DNA of 11,300 nt from an uncultured Clostridia bacterium. GTDB lineage: Bacteria; Bacillota; Clostridia; Oscillospirales; CAG-272. The notes under the pieces are model-generated. The model worked only from the letters and a program-made list of their open reading frames with translations, was not told the DNA's origin and ran no database searches. The first letter of the stretch is position 1, and each line of letters begins with the position of its first letter. This document shows positions 1 to 6,820 of the stretch, one piece after another. The DNA lies in the NCBI GenBank assembly GCA_947624945.1, contig CANQMJ010000077.1:1-11300 (forward strand), read 5' to 3'. Position numbers and translations under genes: made by a program.

Positions 1-277
1 CGAGATAGTCGGTACAGGTTACAGAGCGGCTCTCAACGGCAAGACGCTCGTCCTTAACCTCGGTTATTCGCACGATATAAAGGTGGAGCCCGAAGAGAAC
101 ATGAGCTTCGAGGTGCCGAATGCGACGTCCATCGTCGTCAAGGGCATCGACAAGCAGAGAGTCGGTCAGATGGCAGCGGACATCCGCGCTAAGCGTCCGC
201 CGGAACCGTATCACGGCAAGGGCGTGAAGTATGAGGGCGAAGTCATCCGCCGCAAGGCCGGCAAGACAGGTAAGTAA
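1..277 (+). CDS. rplF: 50S ribosomal protein L6, C-terminal half (5' end outside window)
   Basis: This is the second half of large-subunit protein uL6, which binds 23S rRNA near the sarcin-ricin loop and the factor-binding site. The frame is open from base 2 and gives 91 residues before TAA at 275-277. Full-length L6 is about 180 residues, so the N-terminal domain lies upstream of the window. Seen directly are the L6 signatures LVLNLGYSH, VVKGIDKQ..GQ, the RPPEPYHGKG(V)KY motif and the terminal RRKAGKTGK. A GTG codon at 83 is in frame but lies inside the conserved domain and is not a start. It is the first spc-operon gene in view, with rplR 13 nt downstream. Confidence 0.97.
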   Translation, partial: EIVGTGYRAALNGKTLVLNLGYSHDIKVEPEENMSFEVPNATSIVVKGIDKQRVGQMAADIRAKRPPEPYHGKGVKYEGEVIRRKAGKTGK

Positions 278-290
278 AGGAGCGTAGGAA

Positions 291-650
291 ATGGTATCTA
301 AAAAGGATAAGAACGCGGCGCGTCTTAAGAGACACGCACGCGTCAGAGCTAAGATCAGCGGCACTCCCGAGTGCCCCCGTCTGTGCGTTTATCGCTCCAA
401 CAGGCACATTTCCGCGCAGGTCATCGACGACGTGAACGGTGTGACGCTCGCATCGGCGTCCACGCAGGAGAAATCCTTCGAGGGCATCGGCTCGAACAAG
501 GCGGCGGCTAAGGTCGTCGGCGAGACTGTTGCGAAAAGAGCCCTCGATAAAGGTATCGAGAATGTCGTATTCGACAGAGGCGGTTACCTTTATCACGGCC
601 GTGTATCGGAATTGGCAGCTGGCGCCCGCGAAGCGGGACTCAAGTTCTGA
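291..650 (+). CDS. rplR: 50S ribosomal protein L18
   Basis: This is uL18, which binds 5S rRNA and helps seat the 5S particle in the central protuberance of the large subunit. The product is 119 residues, a normal bacterial length. The basic N-terminus (KKDKNAARLKRHARVRAKISG) is followed by the conserved RLCVYRSNRHISAQVIDD strand, the NKAAAKVVGE..AKRA helix and the C-terminal FDRGGYLYHGRVSELAAGARE signature. The ATG at 291 is preceded by AAGGAG at 277-282. It lies 13 nt after rplF. A 65-nt gap with a hairpin separates it from rpsE, the largest gap in this half of the operon. Confidence 0.97.
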   Translation: MVSKKDKNAARLKRHARVRAKISGTPECPRLCVYRSNRHISAQVIDDVNGVTLASASTQEKSFEGIGSNKAAAKVVGETVAKRALDKGIENVVFDRGGYLYHGRVSELAAGAREAGLKF

Positions 651-665
651 TTCCGGTTTGTACAC

Positions 666-690
666 TGTTTGAAAAGAAGCTTTTCAAATA
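666..690 (+). promoter_or_regulatory. Intergenic hairpin between rplR and rpsE
   Basis: TTTGAAAAG (668-676) and CTTTTCAAA (680-688) are perfect reverse complements around a 3-nt AAG loop. A G-T wobble (667/689) and a T-A pair (666/690) extend the stem to 11 bp. The stem is AT-rich and is not followed by a T run, since CCATAGGAGG follows, so it does not look like an intrinsic terminator. It ends only 4 nt before the rpsE Shine-Dalgarno sequence. It could affect ribosome access, RNA processing or mRNA stability. The structure is seen in the sequence; any function is inference. Confidence 0.5.
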
Positions 691-694
691 CCAT

Positions 695-700
695 AGGAGG
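695..700 (+). promoter_or_regulatory. Ribosome binding site of rpsE with unusually long spacing
   Basis: AGGAGG at 695-700 is the only strong Shine-Dalgarno sequence ahead of rpsE, but it sits 15 nt before the ATG at 716, whereas 5-9 nt is usual. The in-frame codons between them are AAC, GTA, ATA and AAC, none a normal start, so ATG 716 remains the best choice. Confidence 0.6.
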
Positions 701-715
701 AAAAACGTAATAAAC

Positions 716-1219
716 ATGGCAGAAAAATTCAATCCGTCCGGCGTCGAGCTTACGGACAATATGGTTGCGCTGAACCGTGTTTCCAAGACCGTTAAGGGCG
801 GACGTATCCAGAGATTCGCGGCTGTCATGGTCGTGGGTGACGGTGAAGGTCACGTCGGCTACGGTCTCGGCAAGGCGGCGGAAGTTCCCGAAGCGATCCG
901 CAAGGCGACCGAAGACGCTAAAAAGAATATGATAACAGTTCCCCTTAAGGGTTCGACAATACCGCACGAGATCATCGGCGAGTTCGGCTCCGGACGCGTG
1001 CTTCTTAAGCCCGCCGCACCCGGTACCGGTATCATCGCCGGCAAGACGGTCAGAGCGGTGCTCGAGCTTGCGGGCATCAAGAACATCAGAGCTAAGTGCC
1101 TTCGCACCAATAACCCGATCAACGTCGTCAAGGCTACGTTCGAGGGGCTGAAGTCTCTCCGTACCGCCGAGGAAGTGGCTCGCAGCCGCGGAATCCCGGT
1201 AGAAAACCTCAAGGGTTAA
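716..1219 (+). CDS. rpsE: 30S ribosomal protein S5
   Basis: This is uS5, a small-subunit protein near the decoding centre that affects translational accuracy and mRNA unwinding at the entry channel. The 167 residues match the family length. The N-terminal double-stranded-RNA-binding-like domain is visible (NRVSKTVKGGRIQRFAAVMVVGD, then HVGYGLGKAAEVPEAIRKA). It is followed by the C-terminal domain with the TIPHEI.GEFGSGRVLLKPA, PGTGIIAG..VRAVLELAGI and KCLRTNNPINVVKAT motifs. The start is ATG 716, with its Shine-Dalgarno sequence unusually far upstream at 695-700. rpmD begins 10 nt after its stop, the normal spc-operon neighbour. Confidence 0.97.
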   Translation: MAEKFNPSGVELTDNMVALNRVSKTVKGGRIQRFAAVMVVGDGEGHVGYGLGKAAEVPEAIRKATEDAKKNMITVPLKGSTIPHEIIGEFGSGRVLLKPAAPGTGIIAGKTVRAVLELAGIKNIRAKCLRTNNPINVVKATFEGLKSLRTAEEVARSRGIPVENLKG

Positions 1220-1229
1220 GGAGGGGATC

Positions 1230-1409
1230 ATGGAAAAGGTAAAGATAACGCTCACAAAGAGCCTCATCGCCTGCAAGCCGAATCAGAAGGCGACGGCGGC
1301 GTCGCTCGGTTTCCGCAAGATAGGCGACAGCATCACGCTCGAGGACAACGCCTCGACAGCCGGCAAGGTCAAGGTTCTTTCCCACCTCGTTAAGGTGGAA
1401 AAGGCATAA
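1230..1409 (+). CDS. rpmD: 50S ribosomal protein L30
   Basis: This short gene encodes 59 residues from ATG 1230 to TAA 1407-1409 and is easily missed because of its size. The product is uL30, a small large-subunit protein that contacts 23S rRNA. Its sequence starts MEKVKITLTKSLIACKPNQK, the standard L30 opening (K.TL.KS.I...NQ). It continues with ATAASLGFRKIGDSI and ends with the usual SHLVKVE. A strong AAGGAGGGG ribosome site at 1218-1226 precedes the ATG. It lies exactly where rpmD belongs, between rpsE (10-nt gap) and rplO (35-nt gap). Confidence 0.95.
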   Translation: MEKVKITLTKSLIACKPNQKATAASLGFRKIGDSITLEDNASTAGKVKVLSHLVKVEKA

Positions 1410-1444
1410 GGCAATCGCCGTAAAACTTACAAGGAGGAAGAACC

Positions 1445-1885
1445 ATGAAACTATATGAACTTTCACCCGCTCCGGGCTCTGCAAAGAAGTCATGGCGCCG
1501 CGGTCGCGGTGTCGGAACGGGCAACGGTAAGACAGCCGGCAAGGGTCATAAGGGTCAGAACGCTCGCTCCGGCGGCGGTGTCAGACCCGGTTTTGAGGGC
1601 GGTCAGCTCCCGCTGTACAGAAAGCTCCCGAAGAGAGGCTTCTACAACCGCTTCGGCAAGCAGTACGCGGTAGTCAACGTCTGCGATCTCAACGCATTTG
1701 AGGACGGCGCGACTGTCGATATGGAAGCGCTTCTCGCAAAGAAGATCGTGCGCAAGCCGCTCGACGGTCTTAAAGTGCTCGGCGACGGTGAGCTCTCAAA
1801 GAAGCTGACTGTCAAAGCCGATGTTTTCTCGGGCTCTGCCAAGGAAAAGATCGAGGCTGCCGGCGGAAAGACCGAGGTAGCATGA
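1445..1885 (+). CDS. rplO: 50S ribosomal protein L15
   Basis: This is uL15, an assembly protein of the large subunit with a long basic extension that threads into 23S rRNA. The 146 residues are typical. The N-terminal half shows the diagnostic glycine- and arginine-rich stretch: KKSWRRGRGVGTGNGKTAGKG, then GQNARSGGGVRPGFEGGQ.PLYRKLPKRGF. The C-terminal globular domain carries VVNVCDLNAFEDG and a KVLGDGELSKKLTVKADVFSGSA segment. AAGGAGGAAG at 1431-1440 precedes the ATG. Its TGA (1883-1885) is one base from the secY ATG, so secY translation is probably coupled to rplO. Confidence 0.97.
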   Translation: MKLYELSPAPGSAKKSWRRGRGVGTGNGKTAGKGHKGQNARSGGGVRPGFEGGQLPLYRKLPKRGFYNRFGKQYAVVNVCDLNAFEDGATVDMEALLAKKIVRKPLDGLKVLGDGELSKKLTVKADVFSGSAKEKIEAAGGKTEVA

Positions 1886-1886
1886 C

Positions 1887-3194
1887 ATGAAGAGCTGGTT
1901 CGCACCGTTAGTCAACGCGTTTAAGTTACCCGAGCTTCGCAAGAAGATCCTGTTCACGCTGTTTATACTGCTGATCTACAGAATCGGTGTCGCGATACCG
2001 ATACCGTTCGTAAGCGCCGATGTCCTCGGCTACTACATGTACGGCACGGGCGGTTCGATATTCCAGTACCTGAACATCCTGTCAGGCGGCGCGTTCGCTC
2101 AGGCGACGCTGTTCGCCCTCGGCATCTCGCCGTACATCACGTCATCCATCGTGATGCAGCTTCTGACCGTCGCCATCCCCGCACTCGAAAGAATGTCGAA
2201 GGAAGGCGAGGACGGCAGAAAAAAGATCAATCAGATTACCCGTTACGTGACAGTCGCGCTCGCGCTCATCACGAGCTACGGCTACTACATGATGATGCGT
2301 TCCAACGGAATGCTCATCTACCCCATCACGTCGAACGGCTGGTTCGAAGCGATAATCATAATCGCATGCTACTGCGCGGGCTCCTCGCTCGTCATGTGGC
2401 TCGGTGAAAAGATAAATGAGAACGGTATCGGCAACGGTATCTCCATCATCCTTTTCGCCAACATCGTTTCGGGCGGCGCAAACGCCGTGCAGACCATCAT
2501 CAATTTCTTCTCGCAGGGAACGGTCGCAGGCGTCATTATCCCGATAGTGGCGATAATCATAGCGCTCGCAATGGTGTATTTCGTCGTATTCGTCACCGAG
2601 TCCGAGAGACGTCTGCCTGTCGTATACGCTAAGCGCGTCGTCGGCAGAAAGATGTACGGCGGTCAGAGCACGAATCTGCCGCTCAAGCTGAATATGTCCG
2701 GAGTCATGCCCGTCATCTTCGCTAACTCGATACTCGCGATACCCTCGACGCTTCAGCTCATTATCCCGCCGAAGAACGGTTCCGTGTGGTATCACATATC
2801 TCATTTCCTGTCGTCCGGTTCGTGGTTCTATCCGCTGATACTGTTTATTCTTATCATTGCGTTCGGCTACTTCTACGTTCTGATCTCGTTCAATCCCGTT
2901 GAAGTTGCGAACAACCTCAAGAATAACGGCGGTTCTATCCCCGGCTTCCGTCCGGGCAGACCGACTGCGGATTATATCACGAAGGTGCTCAACAAGATAA
3001 CGCTCATCGGCTCGCTGTTCCTGTCCGTTGTCGCTATCTTCCCGATCATCGCAAACATAGTCTCGAACAATGCGATCCAGGGCATCGCGTTCGGCGGTAC
3101 GTCACTGCTTATCGTCGTCGGCGTCGCGCTTGAAACGGCAAGAGAAGTCGAGGCTCAGATGTCGATGAGAGGCTATCGCGGTTTCCTTGAATAA
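1887..3194 (+). CDS. secY: Preprotein translocase subunit SecY
   Basis: This is the channel subunit of the SecYEG translocon in the cytoplasmic membrane, through which secreted and membrane proteins pass. The 435 residues contain the expected set of about ten hydrophobic segments. Family motifs are visible: a first transmembrane segment ending RIGVAIPIPFV, a plug region (FQYLNILSGGAFAQATLFALGISPYIT), LTVAIPALERMSKEGEDGR, the basic cytoplasmic loop near residues 245-268 (YAKRVVGRKMYGGQS), the IPGFRPGRPT loop near residue 355 and the C-terminal EAQMSMRGYRGFL. The start is ATG 1887, one base after rplO, with GAGGT at 1874-1878 inside rplO as a possible weak ribosome site. Its position between rplO and adk is standard for Bacillota. 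Confidence 0.97.
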   Translation: MKSWFAPLVNAFKLPELRKKILFTLFILLIYRIGVAIPIPFVSADVLGYYMYGTGGSIFQYLNILSGGAFAQATLFALGISPYITSSIVMQLLTVAIPALERMSKEGEDGRKKINQITRYVTVALALITSYGYYMMMRSNGMLIYPITSNGWFEAIIIIACYCAGSSLVMWLGEKINENGIGNGISIILFANIVSGGANAVQTIINFFSQGTVAGVIIPIVAIIIALAMVYFVVFVTESERRLPVVYAKRVVGRKMYGGQSTNLPLKLNMSGVMPVIFANSILAIPSTLQLIIPPKNGSVWYHISHFLSSGSWFYPLILFILIIAFGYFYVLISFNPVEVANNLKNNGGSIPGFRPGRPTADYITKVLNKITLIGSLFLSVVAIFPIIANIVSNNAIQGIAFGGTSLLIVVGVALETAREVEAQMSMRGYRGFLE

Positions 3195-3200
3195 GGAGAG
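3193..3200 (+). promoter_or_regulatory. Ribosome binding site deciding the adk start
   Basis: AAGGAGAG starts within the secY stop codon. It lies 4 nt before ATG 3205 and 7 nt before ATG 3208. It supports an ATG start here rather than the in-frame TTG at 3187, which lies upstream of this site and inside secY. Confidence 0.7.
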
Positions 3201-3204
3201 GCTA

Positions 3205-3870
3205 ATGATGGAAAAGGCATTGAAACTGATGTTTTTCGGCGCTCCGGGCGCCGGGAAGGGCACACAGGCGGAGATCGCGGCTAAAAAGTACGCGATCCCG
3301 ACGATCTCGACCGGCGCGATACTTCGCGAGGCGGTCGCGGCTAAGACGGAACTCGGCAAGCTCGCCGCAGGCTATATGGAATCGGGCGCGCTCGTGCCGG
3401 ACGACGTCATAGTCGGCATCGTGCGCGACAGACTCGCCGAGGACGACTGCAAAGGCGGCTTCATCCTCGACGGCTTCCCGAGAACGCTCGCTCAGGCTGA
3501 GGCGTTCGACGAGACCGGCATAGGGCTTTCGATGGTCATCGATATCGAGGTCGAGGACGAGAGGATAATCACGCGCATGTCGGGCAGACGCGTCTGCCCT
3601 AAGTGCGGCGAAACGTATCACACCGTTTACAATCCGAGCGCCGACAACGTCCACTGCACTAAGTGCGGCGCCGAGCTCACAATCCGCAAGGACGACGACC
3701 CCGAGGTCGTGAAGAGAAGGCTCACGACGTATCACAACGATACGGAGCCGCTCCGCGAGTACTATGAGAAGAAAGGAATTCTGCGCGTAGTACACGGTCA
3801 GGAAAAGCTCGAGGACACGACGGCGTTGACGACGGCTGTGATCGAAGAATATCTCCACGGAAATCAGTGA
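3205..3870 (+). CDS. adk: Adenylate kinase, zinc-LID type
   Basis: This is a cytosolic enzyme interconverting ATP + AMP and 2 ADP, keeping adenine nucleotides in balance. The 221-residue product is the long bacterial form. The P-loop GAPGAGKGT is at residues 12-20, the AMP-binding region with STG is at 35-37, DGFPRT is at 89-94 and GRR is at 127-129. The LID carries two CxxC pairs (C131, C134, C151, C154) as in zinc-binding Gram-positive enzymes. The motif usually read as STGD is STGA here (A38). I chose ATG 3205 for its ribosome site; ATG 3208 would remove one residue and is equally possible. It follows secY by 10 nt and precedes map by 4 nt, the usual Bacillota arrangement. Confidence 0.96.
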   Translation: MMEKALKLMFFGAPGAGKGTQAEIAAKKYAIPTISTGAILREAVAAKTELGKLAAGYMESGALVPDDVIVGIVRDRLAEDDCKGGFILDGFPRTLAQAEAFDETGIGLSMVIDIEVEDERIITRMSGRRVCPKCGETYHTVYNPSADNVHCTKCGAELTIRKDDDPEVVKRRLTTYHNDTEPLREYYEKKGILRVVHGQEKLEDTTALTTAVIEEYLHGNQ

Positions 3871-3874
3871 CAGT

Positions 3875-4627
3875 ATGATCCATCTCAAAAATCAGAGTCA
3901 GCTTGCGCTGATGCGTGATGCAGGAAAGATCACCGGTGAGGCGATACTTGCCGCAGGCGAGGCGATAAAGCCCGGCGTCACGACAGCGCACATCGACCAC
4001 GTGATCCGTACCTATATCGAGAAATGCGGGGCAACCCCGACATTTCTCGGATACGGCGGATTCCCGGCGTCGGCGTGCGTCAGCGTAAACGATGAAGTCA
4101 TTCACGGCATCCCCTCGCAGCTTCGAGTGCTCAAAGAGGGCGATATAGTCAAAATCGACGTCGGCGCCTGCTACCGCGGTTATAACGGTGACAGCGCGCG
4201 GACATTCGCGGTCGGCAAAATATCGGACGAGGCGGCGCGCCTCATACGAGTGACGGAGGAGAGCTTCTACGAGGCGCTCAAGGTCATAAACGAAAGCGCG
4301 CGCATCGGAGATATCGGTCATGCAGTCGAGTCGCACTGCGTCAGAAACGGCTTTTCTGTCGTGAGACGCTATGTGGGACACGGCGTTGGAGCAGAGCTCC
4401 ATGAGGACCCCGAGGTGCCGAATTTCGGCGCGGCGGGTCACGGAATAAGACTCATGCGCGGCATGACGATAGCGGTAGAGCCGATGGTGAACGCCGGTGC
4501 GGCGGCAGTATACGAGCTGCCGGACGGCTGGACGGTCAAAACGAAGGACGGCAGTCTGTCCGCTCACTACGAGCATTCGATAGCTGTGACGGATAACGGT
4601 CCCGAGCTTCTGACGAAGGTCGACTAG
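3875..4627 (+). CDS. map: Methionine aminopeptidase, type I
   Basis: This metalloenzyme removes the initiator methionine from nascent proteins. The 250 residues fit the type I bacterial family without N-terminal extension. All five metal ligands expected from the pita-bread fold can be placed: D95 and D106 (IDVGA...NGDSART), H169 (YVGHGVG), E202 (AVEPM) and E233 (HYEHS). The catalytic histidines are H77 (EVIHGIP) and H176 (ELHEDP). No convincing Shine-Dalgarno sequence precedes ATG 3875, and the gap to adk is 4 nt, so translation is probably coupled to adk. The next gene starts 3 nt after its TAG. Its place among translation genes suits a role in processing new proteins. Confidence 0.96.
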   Translation: MIHLKNQSQLALMRDAGKITGEAILAAGEAIKPGVTTAHIDHVIRTYIEKCGATPTFLGYGGFPASACVSVNDEVIHGIPSQLRVLKEGDIVKIDVGACYRGYNGDSARTFAVGKISDEAARLIRVTEESFYEALKVINESARIGDIGHAVESHCVRNGFSVVRRYVGHGVGAELHEDPEVPNFGAAGHGIRLMRGMTIAVEPMVNAGAAAVYELPDGWTVKTKDGSLSAHYEHSIAVTDNGPELLTKVD

Positions 4628-4630
4628 TCG

Positions 4631-4981
4631 ATGAGACGAAAAAAACAAGACACCGCAGCGACTCACCGCGAACCCGATATGACGTCGGAGCTCGTCGGAA
4701 TGGCGGCTGTGGCGAGCGCGGGACGCGAGTCCGGACGCACGTTCATAGTCGTCGGAGGTTCCGACGTGAGCTCGCGAGTCTATATCTCGGACGGAAAGCA
4801 CAGACGCAAAAACTCACCGAAGCTTAAGGGAACGCATCATCTGCGGCTGCTATGCATCGTTCCCGGTATGGCTGAGAGGCTGAGAGACGGCTCGTGCACC
4901 GATAGAGACATAAGGCGAGCGGTATATGCTGTAAACGAAGTGCAAATAAGCCCGAAAGGAGAATCGAATGCCGAAGGATGA
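4631..4981 (+). CDS. KOW-motif small RNA-binding protein (L14e/L27e-like)
   Basis: This 116-residue basic protein sits between map and infA, where many Clostridia carry a small KOW-domain protein resembling eukaryotic/archaeal ribosomal proteins. The KOW-like segment is at about residues 20-57 (ELVGMAAVASAGRESGRTF, then IVVG and YISDGKHRR). It is followed by a basic NSPKLKGTHHL run at 61-71, matching the family layout of a short SH3-like barrel plus lysine-rich strand. The C-terminal third (about 75-116) is not something I recognise. The start is uncertain: ATG 4631 has only a weak AAGGT at 4616-4620, and ATG 4679 (residue 17) would begin just before the domain. The 3' end overlaps infA by 14 nt, suggesting coupled translation. 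An RNA or ribosome-binding role is inferred from family and context only. Confidence 0.75.
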   Translation: MRRKKQDTAATHREPDMTSELVGMAAVASAGRESGRTFIVVGGSDVSSRVYISDGKHRRKNSPKLKGTHHLRLLCIVPGMAERLRDGSCTDRDIRRAVYAVNEVQISPKGESNAEG

Positions 4982-5186
4982 CGTGATCGAGTTTGAAGGA
5001 GTCGTGACAGAGGCTTTGCCGAACACTACGTTCAGAGTAAAGCTGCCGAACGGCCACCTTGTAACGGCGAAAATATCCGGAAAACTCAGAATGAACTATA
5101 TCCGCATACTGCCGGGTGACAAAGTCACAGTCGAGGTCTCGGTCTACGACCTGACGAAGGGACGCATCACGTGGCGGTCAAAGTAA
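4968..5186 (+). CDS. infA: Translation initiation factor IF-1
   Basis: IF-1 binds the A site of the small subunit and assists IF-2 and IF-3 during initiation. The 72 residues are the exact family length and form the single S1/OB-fold domain: DVIEFEGVVTEALPNTTFRV, LPNGHLVTAKISGKLRMN, YIRILPGDKVTVEVS and YDLTKGRITWR. The ATG at 4968 lies inside the end of the preceding KOW gene (14-nt overlap). It has its own AAAGGAGAA ribosome site around 4955-4963, so it can be expressed independently as well as by coupling. rpmJ follows after 48 nt, the standard infA-rpmJ-rpsM order. Confidence 0.97.
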   Translation: MPKDDVIEFEGVVTEALPNTTFRVKLPNGHLVTAKISGKLRMNYIRILPGDKVTVEVSVYDLTKGRITWRSK

Positions 5187-5234
5187 TCAAAGTCACATAC
5201 AAGAAATTATTTGTTCAGGAAAGGTGAAGATGCA

Positions 5235-5348
5235 ATGAAAGTAAGACCTTCCGTAAAGAAGATGTGCGAAAAGTGCAAGATCATCAAGAGAAAAGGACGC
5301 GTCATGGTCATCTGCGAGAATCCCAAGCACAAGCAGAGACAGGGCTGA
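5235..5348 (+). CDS. rpmJ: 50S ribosomal protein L36 (zinc-ribbon form)
   Basis: The 37-residue gene runs from ATG 5235 to TGA 5346-5348. The product is bL36, one of the last proteins to join the large subunit, near its interface. It opens MKVRPSVKKMCEKCK and ends HKQRQG, both diagnostic. The four zinc ligands of the C+ form are all present: C11, C14, C27 and H32. AAAGGTG at 5220-5226 precedes the ATG by 8 nt. It is placed normally between infA (48-nt gap) and rpsM (32-nt gap). Confidence 0.96.
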   Translation: MKVRPSVKKMCEKCKIIKRKGRVMVICENPKHKQRQG

Positions 5349-5380
5349 CGTTTAGTAAGAACAGAGAGGTGATAAACTAA

Positions 5381-5749
5381 ATGGCACGTATTGCCGGCGT
5401 TGACATTCCCAACCAGAAGCGTATTGAATACGCGCTCACCTATATCTACGGTATCGGACACACGAGCGCAGCCGCAATATGCAAGAAAACAAACATCGAT
5501 CCCGATACACGCGCGAAGGACCTGACCGAGGATGAGGTCGCGAAGCTCCGCGATGAGATCGAGAACAACTACGTAGTCGAGGGCGATCTGCGCCGTGATG
5601 TGGCGCTCAACATCAAGCGCCTCGTCGAGATCAACTGCTATCGCGGCATCAGACACAGAAAGGGTCTGCCCGTGAGAGGTCAGAGGACCAAGACGAACGC
5701 GAGAACGAGAAAAGGTCCCGCTAAGACTATCGCAAACAAGAAGAAGTAA
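5381..5749 (+). CDS. rpsM: 30S ribosomal protein S13
   Basis: This is uS13, a head protein of the small subunit that contacts the P-site tRNA and bridges to the large subunit. The 122 residues are typical. Conserved parts are ARIAGVDIPNQKRIEYALTYI, YGIGHTSA, the acidic-to-basic helix ending EGDLRRDVALNIKRL, CYRGIRHRKGLPVRGQRT, and a basic C-terminal tail (NARTRKGPAKTIANKKK) that reaches the tRNA. A very strong ribosome site, GAGGTGAT at 5366-5373, precedes ATG by 7 nt. It is the first alpha-operon ribosomal gene and is followed by rpsK after 17 nt. Confidence 0.97.
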   Translation: MARIAGVDIPNQKRIEYALTYIYGIGHTSAAAICKKTNIDPDTRAKDLTEDEVAKLRDEIENNYVVEGDLRRDVALNIKRLVEINCYRGIRHRKGLPVRGQRTKTNARTRKGPAKTIANKKK

Positions 5750-5766
5750 GGACAAGGAGTAAAGTT

Positions 5767-6162
5767 ATGGCTAAGACAACCAAAAAGGTCATCAAGAAGC
5801 GCCGCGAACGCAAGAATATCGAATCCGGTGCCGCACACATCAGCTCCACCTTCAACAACACGATCGTTACGCTGACAGATCTTCAGGGCAACGCTATCGC
5901 ATGGGCATCGTCCGGCGAGATGGGCTTCAAGGGTTCGAGAAAGTCCACGCCGTTCGCAGCTCAGATGGCAGCGGAGCACGCAGCAAAGCTCGCTATGGAT
6001 CACGGTCTGCGCACGGTCGAGGTCTATGTCCGCGGTCCCGGCTCGGGACGTGAGGCTGCTATACGTTCGCTCGCAGCCGCAGGACTTCAGATAACGCTCA
6101 TCAAGGATGTGACGCCCATCCCGCACAACGGATGCCGTCCGCCGAAACGCCGCCGCGTTTAA
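5767..6162 (+). CDS. rpsK: 30S ribosomal protein S11
   Basis: This is uS11, a platform protein of the small subunit that lines the mRNA exit region and contacts 16S rRNA with S7 and S18. The 131 residues are normal length. After a basic N-terminal arm (KTTKKVIKKRRERKNIESG) come AHISSTFNNTIVTLTDLQGNA, WASSGEMGFKGSRKSTPFAAQ and VYVRGPGSGREAAIRSL. The C-terminus is ITLIKDVTPIPHNGCRPPKRR, an almost invariant ending. It sits 17 nt after rpsM and 21 nt before rpsD. A GGACAAGGAG ribosome site lies around 5750-5759. Confidence 0.97.
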   Translation: MAKTTKKVIKKRRERKNIESGAAHISSTFNNTIVTLTDLQGNAIAWASSGEMGFKGSRKSTPFAAQMAAEHAAKLAMDHGLRTVEVYVRGPGSGREAAIRSLAAAGLQITLIKDVTPIPHNGCRPPKRRRV

Positions 6163-6183
6163 GTCAGAAGGAGGAATAATCAT

Positions 6184-6810
6184 ATGGCAAGATATACAGG
6201 TCCTTCCTGCCGCCTTTGCCGCAGAGAGGGTAAGAAGCTCTTCCTCAAGGGCGATCGCTGCATGTCGGATAAGTGCGCCGTCGTAAAGAGAGAGGGCGCT
6301 CCCGGTCAGCATGGCGTATCCCGCAAGCAGGTCAAGGAATACGGACGTCAGCTCCGTGAGAAGCAGACGACCAAGAGATACTACGGCGTACAGGAAAGAC
6401 AGTTCAAGAAGTACTATGAGCTGGCTGAGAAGAAGCCGGGCATCACGGGTGAGAATCTGCTCACAACGCTTGAAGCACGTCTTGACAACGTAGTTTACAG
6501 AATGGGTATGGCGTCGAGCCACAAGGAAGCGCGTCAGCTCGTGCTGCACGCACATTTCCGCGTAAACGGCAAGAAGGTCAACATCCCGTCCTACATCGTC
6601 AAGCCTGGCGACGTTATATCCCTTAAGGAAGGCAGCCGCGACTCTGCGAAGATCAAGGAACTGATCGAGCGCATGCAGACAGCGGTGATCCCGAAGTGGC
6701 TCGAAGTAGACAAGGAGAATGTCAAGGCGAAGGTAGTTTCCGCTCCCGCACGCGAGGACATCGACTTCGAATTCAACGAGCAGCTTATCGTCGAGCTCTA
6801 TTCCAAGTAA
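6184..6810 (+). CDS. rpsD: 30S ribosomal protein S4 (zinc-binding form)
   Basis: This is uS4, a primary 16S rRNA binder that nucleates small-subunit assembly; in several bacteria it also represses its own mRNA. The 208 residues are typical. The N-terminus has the C+ zinc site C9, C12, C26 and C31 (C-x2-C-x13-C-x4-C). Next are GQHG..RKQVKEYGRQL and the QERQFKKYYELA helix. The S4 RNA-binding domain follows at about residues 95-160 (LEARLDNVVYRMGMASS, ARQLVLHAHFRVNGKKVNIPSY). AAGGAGGAAT at 6168-6177 precedes ATG 6184. Its place between rpsK and rpoA is common in Clostridia, unlike Bacillus where rpsD lies elsewhere. A 126-nt gap with a long hairpin follows. Confidence 0.97.
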   Translation: MARYTGPSCRLCRREGKKLFLKGDRCMSDKCAVVKREGAPGQHGVSRKQVKEYGRQLREKQTTKRYYGVQERQFKKYYELAEKKPGITGENLLTTLEARLDNVVYRMGMASSHKEARQLVLHAHFRVNGKKVNIPSYIVKPGDVISLKEGSRDSAKIKELIERMQTAVIPKWLEVDKENVKAKVVSAPAREDIDFEFNEQLIVELYSK

Positions 6811-6820
6811 TTCAAAGCCC

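Noticed and set aside
3187..3204. TTG start for adk overlapping the secY stop
   Set aside because: The ribosome site AAGGAGAG lies downstream of this TTG and directly before ATG 3205/3208, and the extra six residues are not part of the adenylate kinase fold.
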